Shown here one piece after another: positions 33,470 to 42,451 of a stretch of DNA of 64,000 bases. Numbering within the stretch: the stretch's first letter is position 1; each line of letters opens with the position of its first letter. The stretch spans positions 10,974,001-11,038,000 of the forward strand of contig NZ_CP108081.1 of NCBI RefSeq assembly GCF_036182465.1. The letters are read 5' to 3'. Source of the stretch: Streptomyces sp. NBC_00258. Its GTDB lineage: Bacteria > Actinomycetota > Actinomycetes > Streptomycetales > Streptomycetaceae. Made by a program: the position numbers and the translations under genes. Below the pieces are notes generated by a model. The model did no database searches. It saw only the letters and a list, made by a program, of their open reading frames with translations, and had not been told where the DNA came from.

Positions 33470-35272
33470 ATGTCGGCAAACGCGGATCCTGCGAGACGTA
33501 CCGAAGCCCCCTCACAGCCCGGCCCGTCGCGGCGTCGGGTGCTCGGCGCCGCGACGGCGGGCGGACTCGCCCTCGCGGCCGGCCTCCCGAGCGCCGCCGA
33601 CGCGGCCGAACTGCCCCTGCTCGGCACGTACGACGTCGTCGTGATCGGATCCGGAGCCGCCGGGATGACCGCCGCGCTGACGGCCGCGAAACAAGGACTG
33701 AGCTGCGTCGTCGTGGAGAAGGCGGCCACCTTCGGCGGTTCGGCCGCCCGCTCCGGCGCGGGGATCTGGATCCCCAACAACCCGGTGATCCTCGCCGCCG
33801 GAGTTCCCGACACCCCGGCGAAGGCCGCCGCCTACCTGGCCGCGGTGGTCGGCCCGGACGTCTCCGCGGAACGCCGGCAGGCCTTCCTCGGCCAGGGGCC
33901 CGCCATGATCTCCTTCGTGCTGGCCAACAGCCCGCTGCGCTTCCGCTGGATGGAGGGGTACAGCGACTACTACCCGGAGCTGCCCGGCGGACTGCCAGGC
34001 GGCCGTTCCATCGAACCCGCCCAGCTCGACGGGAACATCCTCGGCGCCGAACTCGCCCGGCTGAACCCGCCGTACCTCACGGTTCCCAGCGGCATGGTCG
34101 TCTTCAGCGCCGACTACAAGTGGCTCGCGCTCTCCGCGGTCAGTGTGAAGGGCGCCGCCGTCGCCACCGAATGCCTGGCCCGCGGCACCAGAGCGGCCCT
34201 TCTCGGCCAGAAGCCCCTCACCATGGGCCAGTCACTGGCGGCCGGCCTGCGCGCGGGACTGCTCGCGGCCCAGGTGCCGGTCTGGCTGAACACCCCGCTC
34301 ACCGACCTGTACACGGAGAACGGAACCACCGCGGGAGCGGTCGTCACGAAGAACGGCACGCCGGGCCTGATCAGGGCCCGGCACGGTGTGATCGTCGGCT
34401 CCGGCGGCTTCGAGCACAACGCGGCCATGCGCGCCCAGTACCAGCAACAGCCCATCGGCACCGAGTGGACCGTAGGAGCCAAGGAGAACACCGGCGACGG
34501 AATCCGGGCCGGCCGCCGGGCCGGTGCCGCGCTCGACCTGATGGACGACGCCTGGTGGGGCCCCGCGATCCCACTGCCCGACGAGCCCTACTTCTGCCTA
34601 GCCGAACGCACTTTGCCCGGCGGGCTCCTCGTCAACGCCGCCGGAGCCCGCTTCGTCAACGAGGCGGCCCCCTACAGCGACGTCGTACACACCATGTACG
34701 AACGCAACGAGACCGACCCGGACATCCCGGCCTGGCTGATCGTCGACCAGAACTACCGAAACCGCTACCTCTTCAGGGACATCGCACCGACGTTCACGTT
34801 CCCCGACACCTGGTACACGTCCGGCGCCGCCCACAAGGCCTGGACCCTCGACGCCCTCGCCGCACGGATCGGAGTGCCCGCGGCCGCCCTCAGGGCCACG
34901 GTCAACCGCTTCAACGGCCTGGCCCGCAACGGCACGGACACCGACTTCCACCGCGGCGACAGCACCTACGACCACTACTACACCGACCCCGCGATCCTCC
35001 CGAACTCCTGCCTGGCACCTCTGTGGCTGGCCCCCTACTACGCCTTCAAGATCGTCCCGGGTGACCTGGGCACCAAGGGTGGTCTGCGCACCGACGCCCG
35101 GGCCCGGGTACTGCGCCCGGACGGATCCGTCATCCCCGGCCTGTACGCAGCCGGAAACGCCAGCGCGGCGGTCATGGGCCACAGCTACGCCGGCGCGGGC
35201 TCGACGATCGGACCGGCGATGACCTTCGGCTACATCGCTGCACGGGACATCGCGGCAGGGGCCCGGGGCTGA
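33470..35272 (+). CDS. KstD-like FAD-dependent 3-ketosteroid dehydrogenase, Tat-exported
   Basis: A 600-residue flavoprotein. A twin-arginine signal (SRRRVLGAATAGG, residues 20-32) precedes the FAD-binding motif VIGSGAAGMTAAL (59-70). The C-terminal block GLYAAGNASAAVMGHSYAGAGSTIGPAMTFGYIAARDIA is the hallmark of 3-oxosteroid 1-dehydrogenases, although the usual YPG appears here as YAG. Most KstD enzymes are cytoplasmic, so the export signal is notable; the substrate may be a different ketone or fumarate-type compound. TTGGAG precedes the ATG. No steroid-catabolism genes adjoin it. Confidence 0.88.
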   Translation: MSANADPARRTEAPSQPGPSRRRVLGAATAGGLALAAGLPSAADAAELPLLGTYDVVVIGSGAAGMTAALTAAKQGLSCVVVEKAATFGGSAARSGAGIWIPNNPVILAAGVPDTPAKAAAYLAAVVGPDVSAERRQAFLGQGPAMISFVLANSPLRFRWMEGYSDYYPELPGGLPGGRSIEPAQLDGNILGAELARLNPPYLTVPSGMVVFSADYKWLALSAVSVKGAAVATECLARGTRAALLGQKPLTMGQSLAAGLRAGLLAAQVPVWLNTPLTDLYTENGTTAGAVVTKNGTPGLIRARHGVIVGSGGFEHNAAMRAQYQQQPIGTEWTVGAKENTGDGIRAGRRAGAALDLMDDAWWGPAIPLPDEPYFCLAERTLPGGLLVNAAGARFVNEAAPYSDVVHTMYERNETDPDIPAWLIVDQNYRNRYLFRDIAPTFTFPDTWYTSGAAHKAWTLDALAARIGVPAAALRATVNRFNGLARNGTDTDFHRGDSTYDHYYTDPAILPNSCLAPLWLAPYYAFKIVPGDLGTKGGLRTDARARVLRPDGSVIPGLYAAGNASAAVMGHSYAGAGSTIGPAMTFGYIAARDIAAGARG

Positions 35273-35302
35273 AAACCCGGAGCGTGGTCCCAGGGCTGTG
35301 AA

Positions 35303-35350
35303 GCGCGTGGCGCGACGGGCCGGTGCCCCCGAGGCCGTCGCGTCACGCGC
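35303..35350. terminator. Bidirectional hairpin between kstD-like and GlnH-like genes
   Basis: Arms 35303-35318 and 35335-35350 pair over 16 bp including one G-U, with a 16-nt loop. The right arm overlaps the stop codon of the convergent lipoprotein gene. Confidence 0.7.
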
Positions 35351-36641
35351 AGATGTCCTCGGGCGGCTGGAACGAGCGGTCGTCCGCCGACTCCTCCTCC
35401 ACCTGGGCACGCACGGTCTCCAACTGCTGCAGCAGCGAGGCGAGATGCTTCTCCGCGGGGTCCCGGAAGAACTCCAGGACCGCGCGGTGGAAGGCGTCCC
35501 GGAGCTCCGGCGGCATCACGTCCGACGCGTCGAAACAGAGGGTACGGGCGCGCGAGTTGAGCAGGCCGTCGATCTCCTGCTCGACGGCGTTCGCGGGCTC
35601 CGTGGGCGGCAGACCGGTGGTGTTCGGAAACAGCGGGCGCACCCCCGGGCCCGCCTCCTCCTGCCAGCGTTTCCGGCCGGCCGGGCTGGACAGCCGCTCC
35701 ACCAGTTCCTGGGCCGCCGGGTCGTCACTGAATACGGCGGCCATGTCGCCCGCGACCTCGTACGCGTCGCGGTACTTGGCCGACCCGCCCAGGAACCGGG
35801 CCGACGGCTCCACCCGGACGTCGTCGCCCGCGTACACGTACCGGATGAAGGCACTCTGGTGCTCGTGCGTGCAGTCGAAGCCGGGGGAGGCCAGCAGTCC
35901 ACGGGGTTCGTCGGGCCCGGGCGCGCCGTCGTACGACGTGGTCAGGGATCGCTCGATCGACTCCGGTGAGCGATCACCGAGCAGCCCCGCCCAGGTCGTC
36001 CAGGCCCGTCGCACGGCCGGATCGAGCCAGCTGAGCCGGCTGGTGGCCCACTCCTCGTAGATGTCCGGGCCCGCCTGGTGGAGCAGGATGTCCTCGATCC
36101 AGTCGGTGCCGGGCCAGCCCGAGGTGGCCTGCGAGGCGAGCCCGACGCACCAGGTCGGATCGTCGCTGGACGTACCCTCCTTGCTCCACACCAGGCTCTT
36201 CAGATCGACCTTCAGCGGCACCCAGTACGCGCGGTTCCTACCGTCCACGAGGAGCATCGGGGCCCATGGCGCGTACGCGCGCTCGGCGGCTTCCGCGACG
36301 AGAGGCTTGAGCTTGTCGCGGCGGGCGTACTCGGTGAGTTCGCCGATGCTGTTGAGGATCGCCACGTCCGGTGGGGCGTCCGCCTCCAACTGTGAGACGA
36401 GCGTCTCGCGCAGCGAGCGGGTGCCCTCGTACGTGTACGTCCTGCCGGTCCCGTCGTCGAGCCGGTTCAGGGCCGCTTCGAAGGCCCTGCCCTCCTTGCC
36501 GGTCCACGGGCCCAGCACGACGAGCGGGTCGGGCGTGTCCGACGTACAGCCGGGGACGAGGACGAGCAGACAGACCGCGAGGAGGATGCGCAGGCCACGG
36601 CCGCCGACGGCAGACATGACAGGGCTCTTGCCACGGCTCAT
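35343..36641 (-). CDS. Solute-binding lipoprotein of the kinase operon (GlnH-like role)
   Basis: A 432-residue lipoprotein with a signal ending LVLVPGC (lipidated Cys near residue 32), then a periplasmic-binding fold of family-1 type (VVLGPWTGKEGRAFEAALNRL, PPDVAILNSIGELTEYARRDKLKPL, YWVPLKVDLKSLVWSKEG). The organisation suggests a sensor rather than transport role: no ABC permease or ATPase is near, and it is ATGA-coupled to the four-TM protein and, through that, the kinase. It may present a ligand to the membrane protein. The ligand is unknown. Confidence 0.85.
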   Translation of the reverse strand: MSRGKSPVMSAVGGRGLRILLAVCLLVLVPGCTSDTPDPLVVLGPWTGKEGRAFEAALNRLDDGTGRTYTYEGTRSLRETLVSQLEADAPPDVAILNSIGELTEYARRDKLKPLVAEAAERAYAPWAPMLLVDGRNRAYWVPLKVDLKSLVWSKEGTSSDDPTWCVGLASQATSGWPGTDWIEDILLHQAGPDIYEEWATSRLSWLDPAVRRAWTTWAGLLGDRSPESIERSLTTSYDGAPGPDEPRGLLASPGFDCTHEHQSAFIRYVYAGDDVRVEPSARFLGGSAKYRDAYEVAGDMAAVFSDDPAAQELVERLSSPAGRKRWQEEAGPGVRPLFPNTTGLPPTEPANAVEQEIDGLLNSRARTLCFDASDVMPPELRDAFHRAVLEFFRDPAEKHLASLLQQLETVRAQVEEESADDRSFQPPEDICA

Positions 36642-37852
36642 GACACGGCTCCTGGGCGGGCGACCACGAGGTACTCGCGGCGGTACGAGTGCAGGACACC
36701 GCCGGCGAGGGCGGCGCTGACCAGGCCCGCGGGGAACACGAAGGGCGCGACCCCGTCCAGGAAGGCGAGCCGCCCGTCGGACAGCCCGTCGTCGATCCTC
36801 GCCTCCAGCACCTCGATGGCCCGTGGGTCCGGGCCGTCGAACGGGCGCTCCTCCGCGATCGTCTCCGTCCGGGGCGAGGTCCGTTGCGCGAGCGCGTCCG
36901 CCACGGGGACCGCCTCCTTCTGCGCGTGCCGCGCGAGCAGTGCGTCGGTCGTCAGGAGCGGTACGGCGAGCAGCGGCAGCGCGGCGACCGCCAGCGGAAC
37001 ACTGAGCCGGATCCGGAAACGGCGCCGCAGGAACGACACCGTGCGCCAGAGCCCGGCGGCGAGCAGCACGAGGGCGACTCCGCAGACCACAGTGGCGACG
37101 ATCACGGTCCCGCTCCAGGCGGCCCGGTCCGCGAGCCGCTCGCGCAGCTGCCGTTCGAGCCCGACGACCCGGTCCACGATGGAGGTCGCGGCGGAGCCGA
37201 CCGTGGGGTTGCACGGCGGATAACGGTCCTGACGGTCCGAGACGGCGACCGGCGTCGAACAGAGCATGCTGCGCGCGTACGTCAGCTCCGCGTCCCGCAG
37301 CACGGGGTCGGCCACGTGGTTCTGCGCCCGGCCGATCCAGCCCGTGTAGTCCACCACCAGCGCGGACACCACGCGCAGTTCCTGTTCCTCGGCCACGGTC
37401 AGGGCCCCGCTGCGCGTGACCTGGTTCAGGCTCTGAGTGGCCCGCGCCACGCGCGTCCGGTACCGCTCGCTGAGTCCGCTGAGCTCGGCGGCCCGCCCTT
37501 CGGCGAGGTTCTCCTCGGCCTCGCCCTGCGCGATGAACAGTGACGCCTTCGCGTTGGCGAGACCGACCAGCGCGGGCGCCAGCCGGTCCCGCACATACGC
37601 GGAGTCGTCCCGCACACCCGAGTATGCCCACCCGAGCGCCCCGAAGGCCACCACGGCGAGCAGCGGCAGGGCGACGAGCCGCTCCCGCAGATACGCGCGG
37701 TTGCGACGGCCGGCCGCCGACGGCCACACGTAGAGCCAGACCCGGCGGGCGAGTTCGGCCACGACGAGGCGTGCCGCCCGCGCGGCACGCAGGACCCGTG
37801 GGGGCGGTGCGGCATCGGTCTCCGCGGGCTGTGGACGCGCGGCCGCATTCAC
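36638..37852 (-). CDS. Four-TM membrane protein of the kinase operon (GlnX-like)
   Basis: A 404-residue protein with four helices (about residues 59-78, 248-268, 282-302, 369-388). The first extracytoplasmic part (about 79-247) is helical and acidic with two cysteines (ARSMLCST and RYPPCNP); the second (about 303-368) is short. Cytoplasmic parts are Arg-rich. This resembles the topology of mycobacterial GlnX, which links the amino-acid-binding GlnH to PknG. GTG 37852 overlaps the kinase stop (GTGA) and is preferred to ATG 37966, which would overlap by 118 bp. Confidence 0.82.
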   Translation of the reverse strand: MNAAARPQPAETDAAPPPRVLRAARAARLVVAELARRVWLYVWPSAAGRRNRAYLRERLVALPLLAVVAFGALGWAYSGVRDDSAYVRDRLAPALVGLANAKASLFIAQGEAEENLAEGRAAELSGLSERYRTRVARATQSLNQVTRSGALTVAEEQELRVVSALVVDYTGWIGRAQNHVADPVLRDAELTYARSMLCSTPVAVSDRQDRYPPCNPTVGSAATSIVDRVVGLERQLRERLADRAAWSGTVIVATVVCGVALVLLAAGLWRTVSFLRRRFRIRLSVPLAVAALPLLAVPLLTTDALLARHAQKEAVPVADALAQRTSPRTETIAEERPFDGPDPRAIEVLEARIDDGLSDGRLAFLDGVAPFVFPAGLVSAALAGGVLHSYRREYLVVARPGAVS

Positions 37853-40179
37853 TCGCGGGCCATCGGCGCGTTCTTCCCCGGTGCCGACACCGGGGGTGAT
37901 GGTGGTGGCGGTGTCGGCGTACGGGCGATCGTCCGGAGCCAGGTCGTGACTCTCTTTCCGAGCCATGGGCTGTCCCTGTGGTGTCGGAAGGCGAGCGGGC
38001 GAACCTCGTAGGCGCGGTCAAGCAGGGTTTCGGCGACGGCCGCGTCCTCGGGCGAGGCGGAACGGGCGGCCTGGTGGGCCAGGGTGAGGTAGAGGCGGGA
38101 GAGGGCCTTGCGCAGGCCGGGCCCGTCGGACGGGAGACCGAGCCGTTCGTCGGCGCCCGCGGCCAGTGTGGCGAGGCCCTCCGCGTCGACGGCACCCCGG
38201 GCGAGCGCGCCCTGCACGGCCTCCCACACCTCCGCCGTCATACGGACCCGGGCCTGCTCGTCCGTCAGCCCGTGCGCGTGGAAGAGCCGGGCCAGCCGCT
38301 CCAGCACCTCGCGGAGCCCCTCGGTCACCTCGTCGGGGCGCTCGGCGGTGCGCACGTGCTCGACACCGACGCGAACGGCGGCCGTACGCGCGGCGGTTCG
38401 GTGCCGGGAATGCTGCGGCACCGCGTCCAGGGCCCGCACGGCGTCGTCCCACGCCCGCTCACCGCCCAGGGCCAGGCGCGCCCGTACCGCGCCGAACGCC
38501 GCACTGCCCAGCGACGGATTGCGCAGTCGCACCGCCTCGTAGAACGTCGACGCCTCCTGCCACCGGCCGAGCCGCTCGGCGCAGTAGCCGAGTGCGAGTT
38601 TCGGCGCGTACTCGCCCGGGATCGCCGCGAACACCTCGTCGAAGTGCCGCCGTGCTACGGCCACTTGGTCCCGGCCGAGCGCGAGCAGACCGCGGTGCCA
38701 GCCGAGCCGCCAGTCGTGAGGAACACGCTCGGCCCCGATCAGCGTCTCGGCCGACCGCAGTTCACTCTCGGCGGCCGCCGTCCCGCCACCGGCACCGCGC
38801 AACCGCAGCCGGCAGCGCAGCAGATGCACCTCCGGCGAGTCGCGCCAGTCCCCGGTGTGCTGCAGCAGCGCCTCAGGCGCGGCGTCGGCCAGCCTGCTCA
38901 GCTGCGCGTGGTGGTAGTCGTGCCGGTCGGGCCGCGGCACGGGCAGCCGCTGCGCGGCCTCGGAGGGCGACGGCGGCGCGTACGGGGCGGGAGCGTTCGG
39001 AGTGGCCCACCGGGCGAGGGGCGGCGCCGACCCGAGCGCCGCGTCCAGCGCGTACGACGACTGGAGGAAGAGCGGCGACGGCTCGAAGGTCTCAAGGCCG
39101 GTCCGCAGCGACCGTAACTCCCGGAAGACTCCGCGTAGTTGCTCCTCCATCTCCCGTGCGGTGGCGAACCGCTCGGCCCGCTCGCTCCGGGTCGCGCGGT
39201 GCAGCACCCGGGCGAGCGACACCAGACCGAGCCCCACGGGAGGGGGCGCCGTCATGGGGTGGGTCTGCGCGGTCTCGGGTTCGCCGCCCGGTGCGCCGAG
39301 TCCGCCGATCACGTCCAGGTGGCCGAGCCCCGCCAGATCGTCCGGCGAACCACCGAGCCCGCTCAGCCGCCGGAGCGTCTCGCCCAGGCTGAACAGGTCG
39401 TCCTGGCCGGTGGACTCACCGCTGCGGCCGACGGTCGGGGCGCGGTACCCCTCCGTTGTGTGGCCGGGCAGGCCGGCCATGCGGACGCTTCCCACGTCGA
39501 TGATCTTCGTGGTGGTGCCGTCGTGCATGACGTTGTCCGGTTTGAGGTCGCCGTAGACCTTCCCGGGCCAGTCGCCGTGCAGGTAGCCGAGCGCGGCCAG
39601 GAGCCGTATCCCGTAGGCGAGTACGAACTCGTGGAAGCGGCCGTCGCCGAATTCCCCCGGGTTCACCTGTGCCCGCGCCCGCACCTCCTCCAGGGTGAGC
39701 CCGTCCACGTACTGGAGGACGAGGAAGTCCCCGATCTCGGGATGGTGCCCGTAGTTGAAGACGCGGATGATGTCGTCGTGGCTGAGGTCGACCAGCGCCC
39801 GCCGTTCCTGGGCCAGGGCCTCCGCCGCGGCTGCCCCCTGCTCCCCGCGCAGGACCTTGATCGCCACCTCGCGGTTGTCGACCTTGGTGTCGAGCGCGAG
39901 GTACACCTCGCCCATACCGCCGTAGCCGAGGGGGCGGATCATCCGGTACTGCCCCGCGAGCATGTGCGGCGGCGGCAGCGGAAGTCCATCCGGGTCGCTC
40001 CCGCGGGAAGCGGCGCGCTCCAGCAGTGTGATCGACGGCAGCAGGACGGGGTCGGGACTCTCCTCGGGCAATTCGACACGCGCGGCCCGCAGAATCACCG
40101 GTTGCTGTGGCGCGATGAAGAACGGCTCGCTGGATTCCGGCAGTTCACCAAGCGCACCTCTGCCCGCAGCCCCGTCCAT
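37849..40179 (-). CDS. PknG-like serine/threonine protein kinase with TPR region
   Basis: A 776-residue soluble protein. The kinase domain (about 78-345) has the glycine loop GYGGMGEVY (85-93), Lys108, a catalytic loop YGDLKPDN (209-216) and DVG at 228-230 in place of DFG. The YxDLKPxN/D-x-G pattern is PknG's. A helical TPR-like region (about 430-700) and a Pro-rich tail follow. The N-terminal 75 residues contain no cysteine, so the rubredoxin module of mycobacterial PknG is absent. Leu355 is encoded by TTA (39115-39117), implying bldA dependence. GAGGAC precedes the ATG. It is the first gene of a three-gene coupled operon. Confidence 0.9.
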   Translation of the reverse strand: MDGAAGRGALGELPESSEPFFIAPQQPVILRAARVELPEESPDPVLLPSITLLERAASRGSDPDGLPLPPPHMLAGQYRMIRPLGYGGMGEVYLALDTKVDNREVAIKVLRGEQGAAAAEALAQERRALVDLSHDDIIRVFNYGHHPEIGDFLVLQYVDGLTLEEVRARAQVNPGEFGDGRFHEFVLAYGIRLLAALGYLHGDWPGKVYGDLKPDNVMHDGTTTKIIDVGSVRMAGLPGHTTEGYRAPTVGRSGESTGQDDLFSLGETLRRLSGLGGSPDDLAGLGHLDVIGGLGAPGGEPETAQTHPMTAPPPVGLGLVSLARVLHRATRSERAERFATAREMEEQLRGVFRELRSLRTGLETFEPSPLFLQSSYALDAALGSAPPLARWATPNAPAPYAPPSPSEAAQRLPVPRPDRHDYHHAQLSRLADAAPEALLQHTGDWRDSPEVHLLRCRLRLRGAGGGTAAAESELRSAETLIGAERVPHDWRLGWHRGLLALGRDQVAVARRHFDEVFAAIPGEYAPKLALGYCAERLGRWQEASTFYEAVRLRNPSLGSAAFGAVRARLALGGERAWDDAVRALDAVPQHSRHRTAARTAAVRVGVEHVRTAERPDEVTEGLREVLERLARLFHAHGLTDEQARVRMTAEVWEAVQGALARGAVDAEGLATLAAGADERLGLPSDGPGLRKALSRLYLTLAHQAARSASPEDAAVAETLLDRAYEVRPLAFRHHRDSPWLGKRVTTWLRTIARTPTPPPPSPPVSAPGKNAPMARE

Positions 40180-40375
40180 GCGTCCTCAGAATAGACGCGG
40201 GGGACCTGAATGGCTGCGGGCCGAGGCGAAGATGATGTGCGGAAGTGACCCGATGAGGCTTCCTGCCGTCTCGGATCCCGATGAGGCGCGTCCCGCCGTC
40301 TCGGGTCGGGGACTCCGTGCTTTGTCCCGGGCCGGCCGTCCGTACGAGTCGCCGGGCGCGGACCGGCCCGTTGGA

Positions 40376-40741
40376 TCAGCCCTCCTTGGCCTTCGCGTAC
40401 TCCTGTGCCATGCCTCCGGCGAAGTCGTACACCACGGTGGGTTCGTCCCCCACGACCCAGGCGTCGTGACCGGGAGGGCAGACGAAGACGTCGCCGGCGC
40501 CGACCTCGGACTCCGCGCCGTCGTCCATACGGATCCGCATACGGCCCTGGACGACGTAACCGTTGTGATGGACCTGGCAGCTCTCGGTGCCCGCGATCGG
40601 TGCCACGGACTCGGACCAGCGCCAGCCCGGTTCGAACGTCGCCACGGCGAAGTCGAGCCCGGTGAGGTGGACCGCTTCGAGGTGACCGCGAGGGAAATCG
40701 CGCCGCTCGTCCGGCTTTTCGACGGCCTTGACCTCGATCAT
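40376..40741 (-). CDS. Cupin-domain protein
   Basis: A 121-residue single-domain cupin with motif 1 around HHNGYVVQGRMRIRMDDG and motif 2 around GDVFVCPPGHDAWVVGDEP. It begins MIEVKAVEKPDERRDFPRGH. It is probably a small metal-binding or ligand-binding barrel; the exact role is unknown. GGAAGGAG precedes the ATG by about 6 nt. No neighbour gives a pathway clue. Confidence 0.85.
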   Translation of the reverse strand: MIEVKAVEKPDERRDFPRGHLEAVHLTGLDFAVATFEPGWRWSESVAPIAGTESCQVHHNGYVVQGRMRIRMDDGAESEVGAGDVFVCPPGHDAWVVGDEPTVVYDFAGGMAQEYAKAKEG

Positions 40742-40874
40742 GACGGCTCCTTCCGTCTGGCCTTGCCCAGCATGACCGGGGGTCCGGTCGTCGCCGCTCG
40801 ACGACCCCGGCCGAACCCCTCCCCTCCATCGTCTGCCCGTCCGCCCGGCTCCGCCATTCGGGGGACGGCCCCCC

Positions 40875-42371
40875 CTACAGGGAGATGGTCACCTCGTCCT
40901 CGACCGGCGGGTCGAGTTCCTGCTCTCGATTGCCCGTCGCCGAGAAGCAGCGCAACCGGACCGAGTCCGGAGTGACGTCCAGCCGCAGGAAACACTTGAA
41001 GAACGGCGGGCTGTACGTCGCCGAGCCCGGGGACAGCAGCTGCGTGTACGCCTTGCGTACGGGGAGGCGGAAGCGGGAGGTGCGGTCCGGGCGGCCGCCG
41101 GCGCCCAGCAGGCTCGCGATCAGGCGGGTACGCAGGGTGACACGAGCCGGCGAGGCCTGAGCGCGGGTCGGGCGGATACCGAGCCGCTTCGCGATGACGG
41201 CGGTGGCTTCACCCTCGGTGAGAGTGAAGAAGCGCCGCATGCGCAGCCGACGCCCGTAGAGCCTGCTGTAGAAGGCGAGCGAGTCGCCGCGCAGCGGGTA
41301 GCAGCGGAAGTCGTCCTCGGTGACACCGGCGACGGAGACGCGCGGGACGGTGTGGGTGGCGTGCATGAAGGCCCCGCCGCCACCGGCGACCACGTACTGG
41401 ATGGTGCGGCCGTCCACCGTCACCGGATAGCGCTGGTAGTTGTGGATGTCACCGCCTATCGCGGCCACGTAGTGATGGTCCGGATCGCGCACGATGTCAT
41501 CGACGGTTCCGCCGCCGTCGATCGGGCAGGGGTGGCGCTCGGCGTCCACGTACAACGGGGAGCCGGTGATGAGGATCTTCGGGGTGTCTCCCTTGGACAC
41601 CTCCCGAAGCCAGCGGCCCTGCTCGGCGTCGACGGTCCCCAGCAGACCGGTGTCGATGCCTATGATGCGCACCGGCCCGGCGTCGACGGCCCAGTACGGG
41701 CCGGGCTGGACGGCCTGTTGGGCGGGCGCCGAGCGCAACTGCCGTGCCTCGGCGAGGCGTTGCTCGTCGGTGGTGCGTGGCTTGTGCCACAGCAGCGACC
41801 GCAGCCAGGCGGGCGTCAGCGGGCGGGGCGCGGACTCCGGCGCGAGAGGCGGGGCCTCGCAGAAGACCCGCATGAAGCCCTGCAGGTCCTCGTACCAGTC
41901 GTGGTTGCCGGGTATCGCGTAGATGGGCGCCTGGTAGTCCTTGTACGGGCGATGGAACTTCGTGCCGTAGTCGTCGGCGGTGCCGACCGGATAGACCACG
42001 TCACTGGCGAGAACCGCGAACCGTGTGTCCTGACTGACCTTCAGAAAGCCGGGGACAACAGCGTATTGCGGGTCGTCGCCCTCTCCCGTGTCCCCGATGA
42101 CCATGAACGAGAAGTGGTCCGGATCGTCGCGCCGGACCACCTTGTCGGCGGGTGCCCCGGCGACTGTCCGCTGCTCCACCCAGCGGCCGCGGGTCCGGCC
42201 GGTGGGGTCGCCGAACCAGGAGGCCAGCACGCCGTTGCGGGCGGGCCAGAGCGTCTTCGGGTTGAGCCAGGAGAGCTTCTCGACCCGGCGCGGCATCAGT
42301 TGCTTGTAGTCGCCGCGTTCCGCGGTGCCCCAGCCGGCGCCCTCGGCGGTGTCGCGTGAAGAGTGTGACAT
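40875..42371 (-). CDS. Calcineurin-like metallophosphoesterase
   Basis: A 498-residue protein with the five metallophosphoesterase blocks: VIGDTGEGDDP, LASDVVYP (where the usual DN is replaced), IPGNHDWYEDL, ITGSPLYVD and GGDIHNYQRYP. The core lies between about residues 85 and 330; the C-terminal 150 residues are specific to this group. No signal peptide or membrane segment is evident. Block 2 lacks the usual GD-x-x-Y/N, which could affect one metal site. ATG 42371 is chosen; the frame extends upstream to 42437 without support. Confidence 0.83.
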   Translation of the reverse strand: MSHSSRDTAEGAGWGTAERGDYKQLMPRRVEKLSWLNPKTLWPARNGVLASWFGDPTGRTRGRWVEQRTVAGAPADKVVRRDDPDHFSFMVIGDTGEGDDPQYAVVPGFLKVSQDTRFAVLASDVVYPVGTADDYGTKFHRPYKDYQAPIYAIPGNHDWYEDLQGFMRVFCEAPPLAPESAPRPLTPAWLRSLLWHKPRTTDEQRLAEARQLRSAPAQQAVQPGPYWAVDAGPVRIIGIDTGLLGTVDAEQGRWLREVSKGDTPKILITGSPLYVDAERHPCPIDGGGTVDDIVRDPDHHYVAAIGGDIHNYQRYPVTVDGRTIQYVVAGGGGAFMHATHTVPRVSVAGVTEDDFRCYPLRGDSLAFYSRLYGRRLRMRRFFTLTEGEATAVIAKRLGIRPTRAQASPARVTLRTRLIASLLGAGGRPDRTSRFRLPVRKAYTQLLSPGSATYSPPFFKCFLRLDVTPDSVRLRCFSATGNREQELDPPVEDEVTISL

Positions 42372-42451
42372 CGGTGCACGGTAACAACGCCCTCGTCCGG
42401 TGATCCAAGTGGGGCCGTCGGCCGGGACGGCCACCAACTACCGTGATGTGT

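Noticed and set aside
37852..37966. Earlier ATG start at 37966 for the four-TM protein
   Set aside because: It would overlap the kinase gene by 118 bp, whereas GTG 37852 gives the GTGA coupling used throughout this window.
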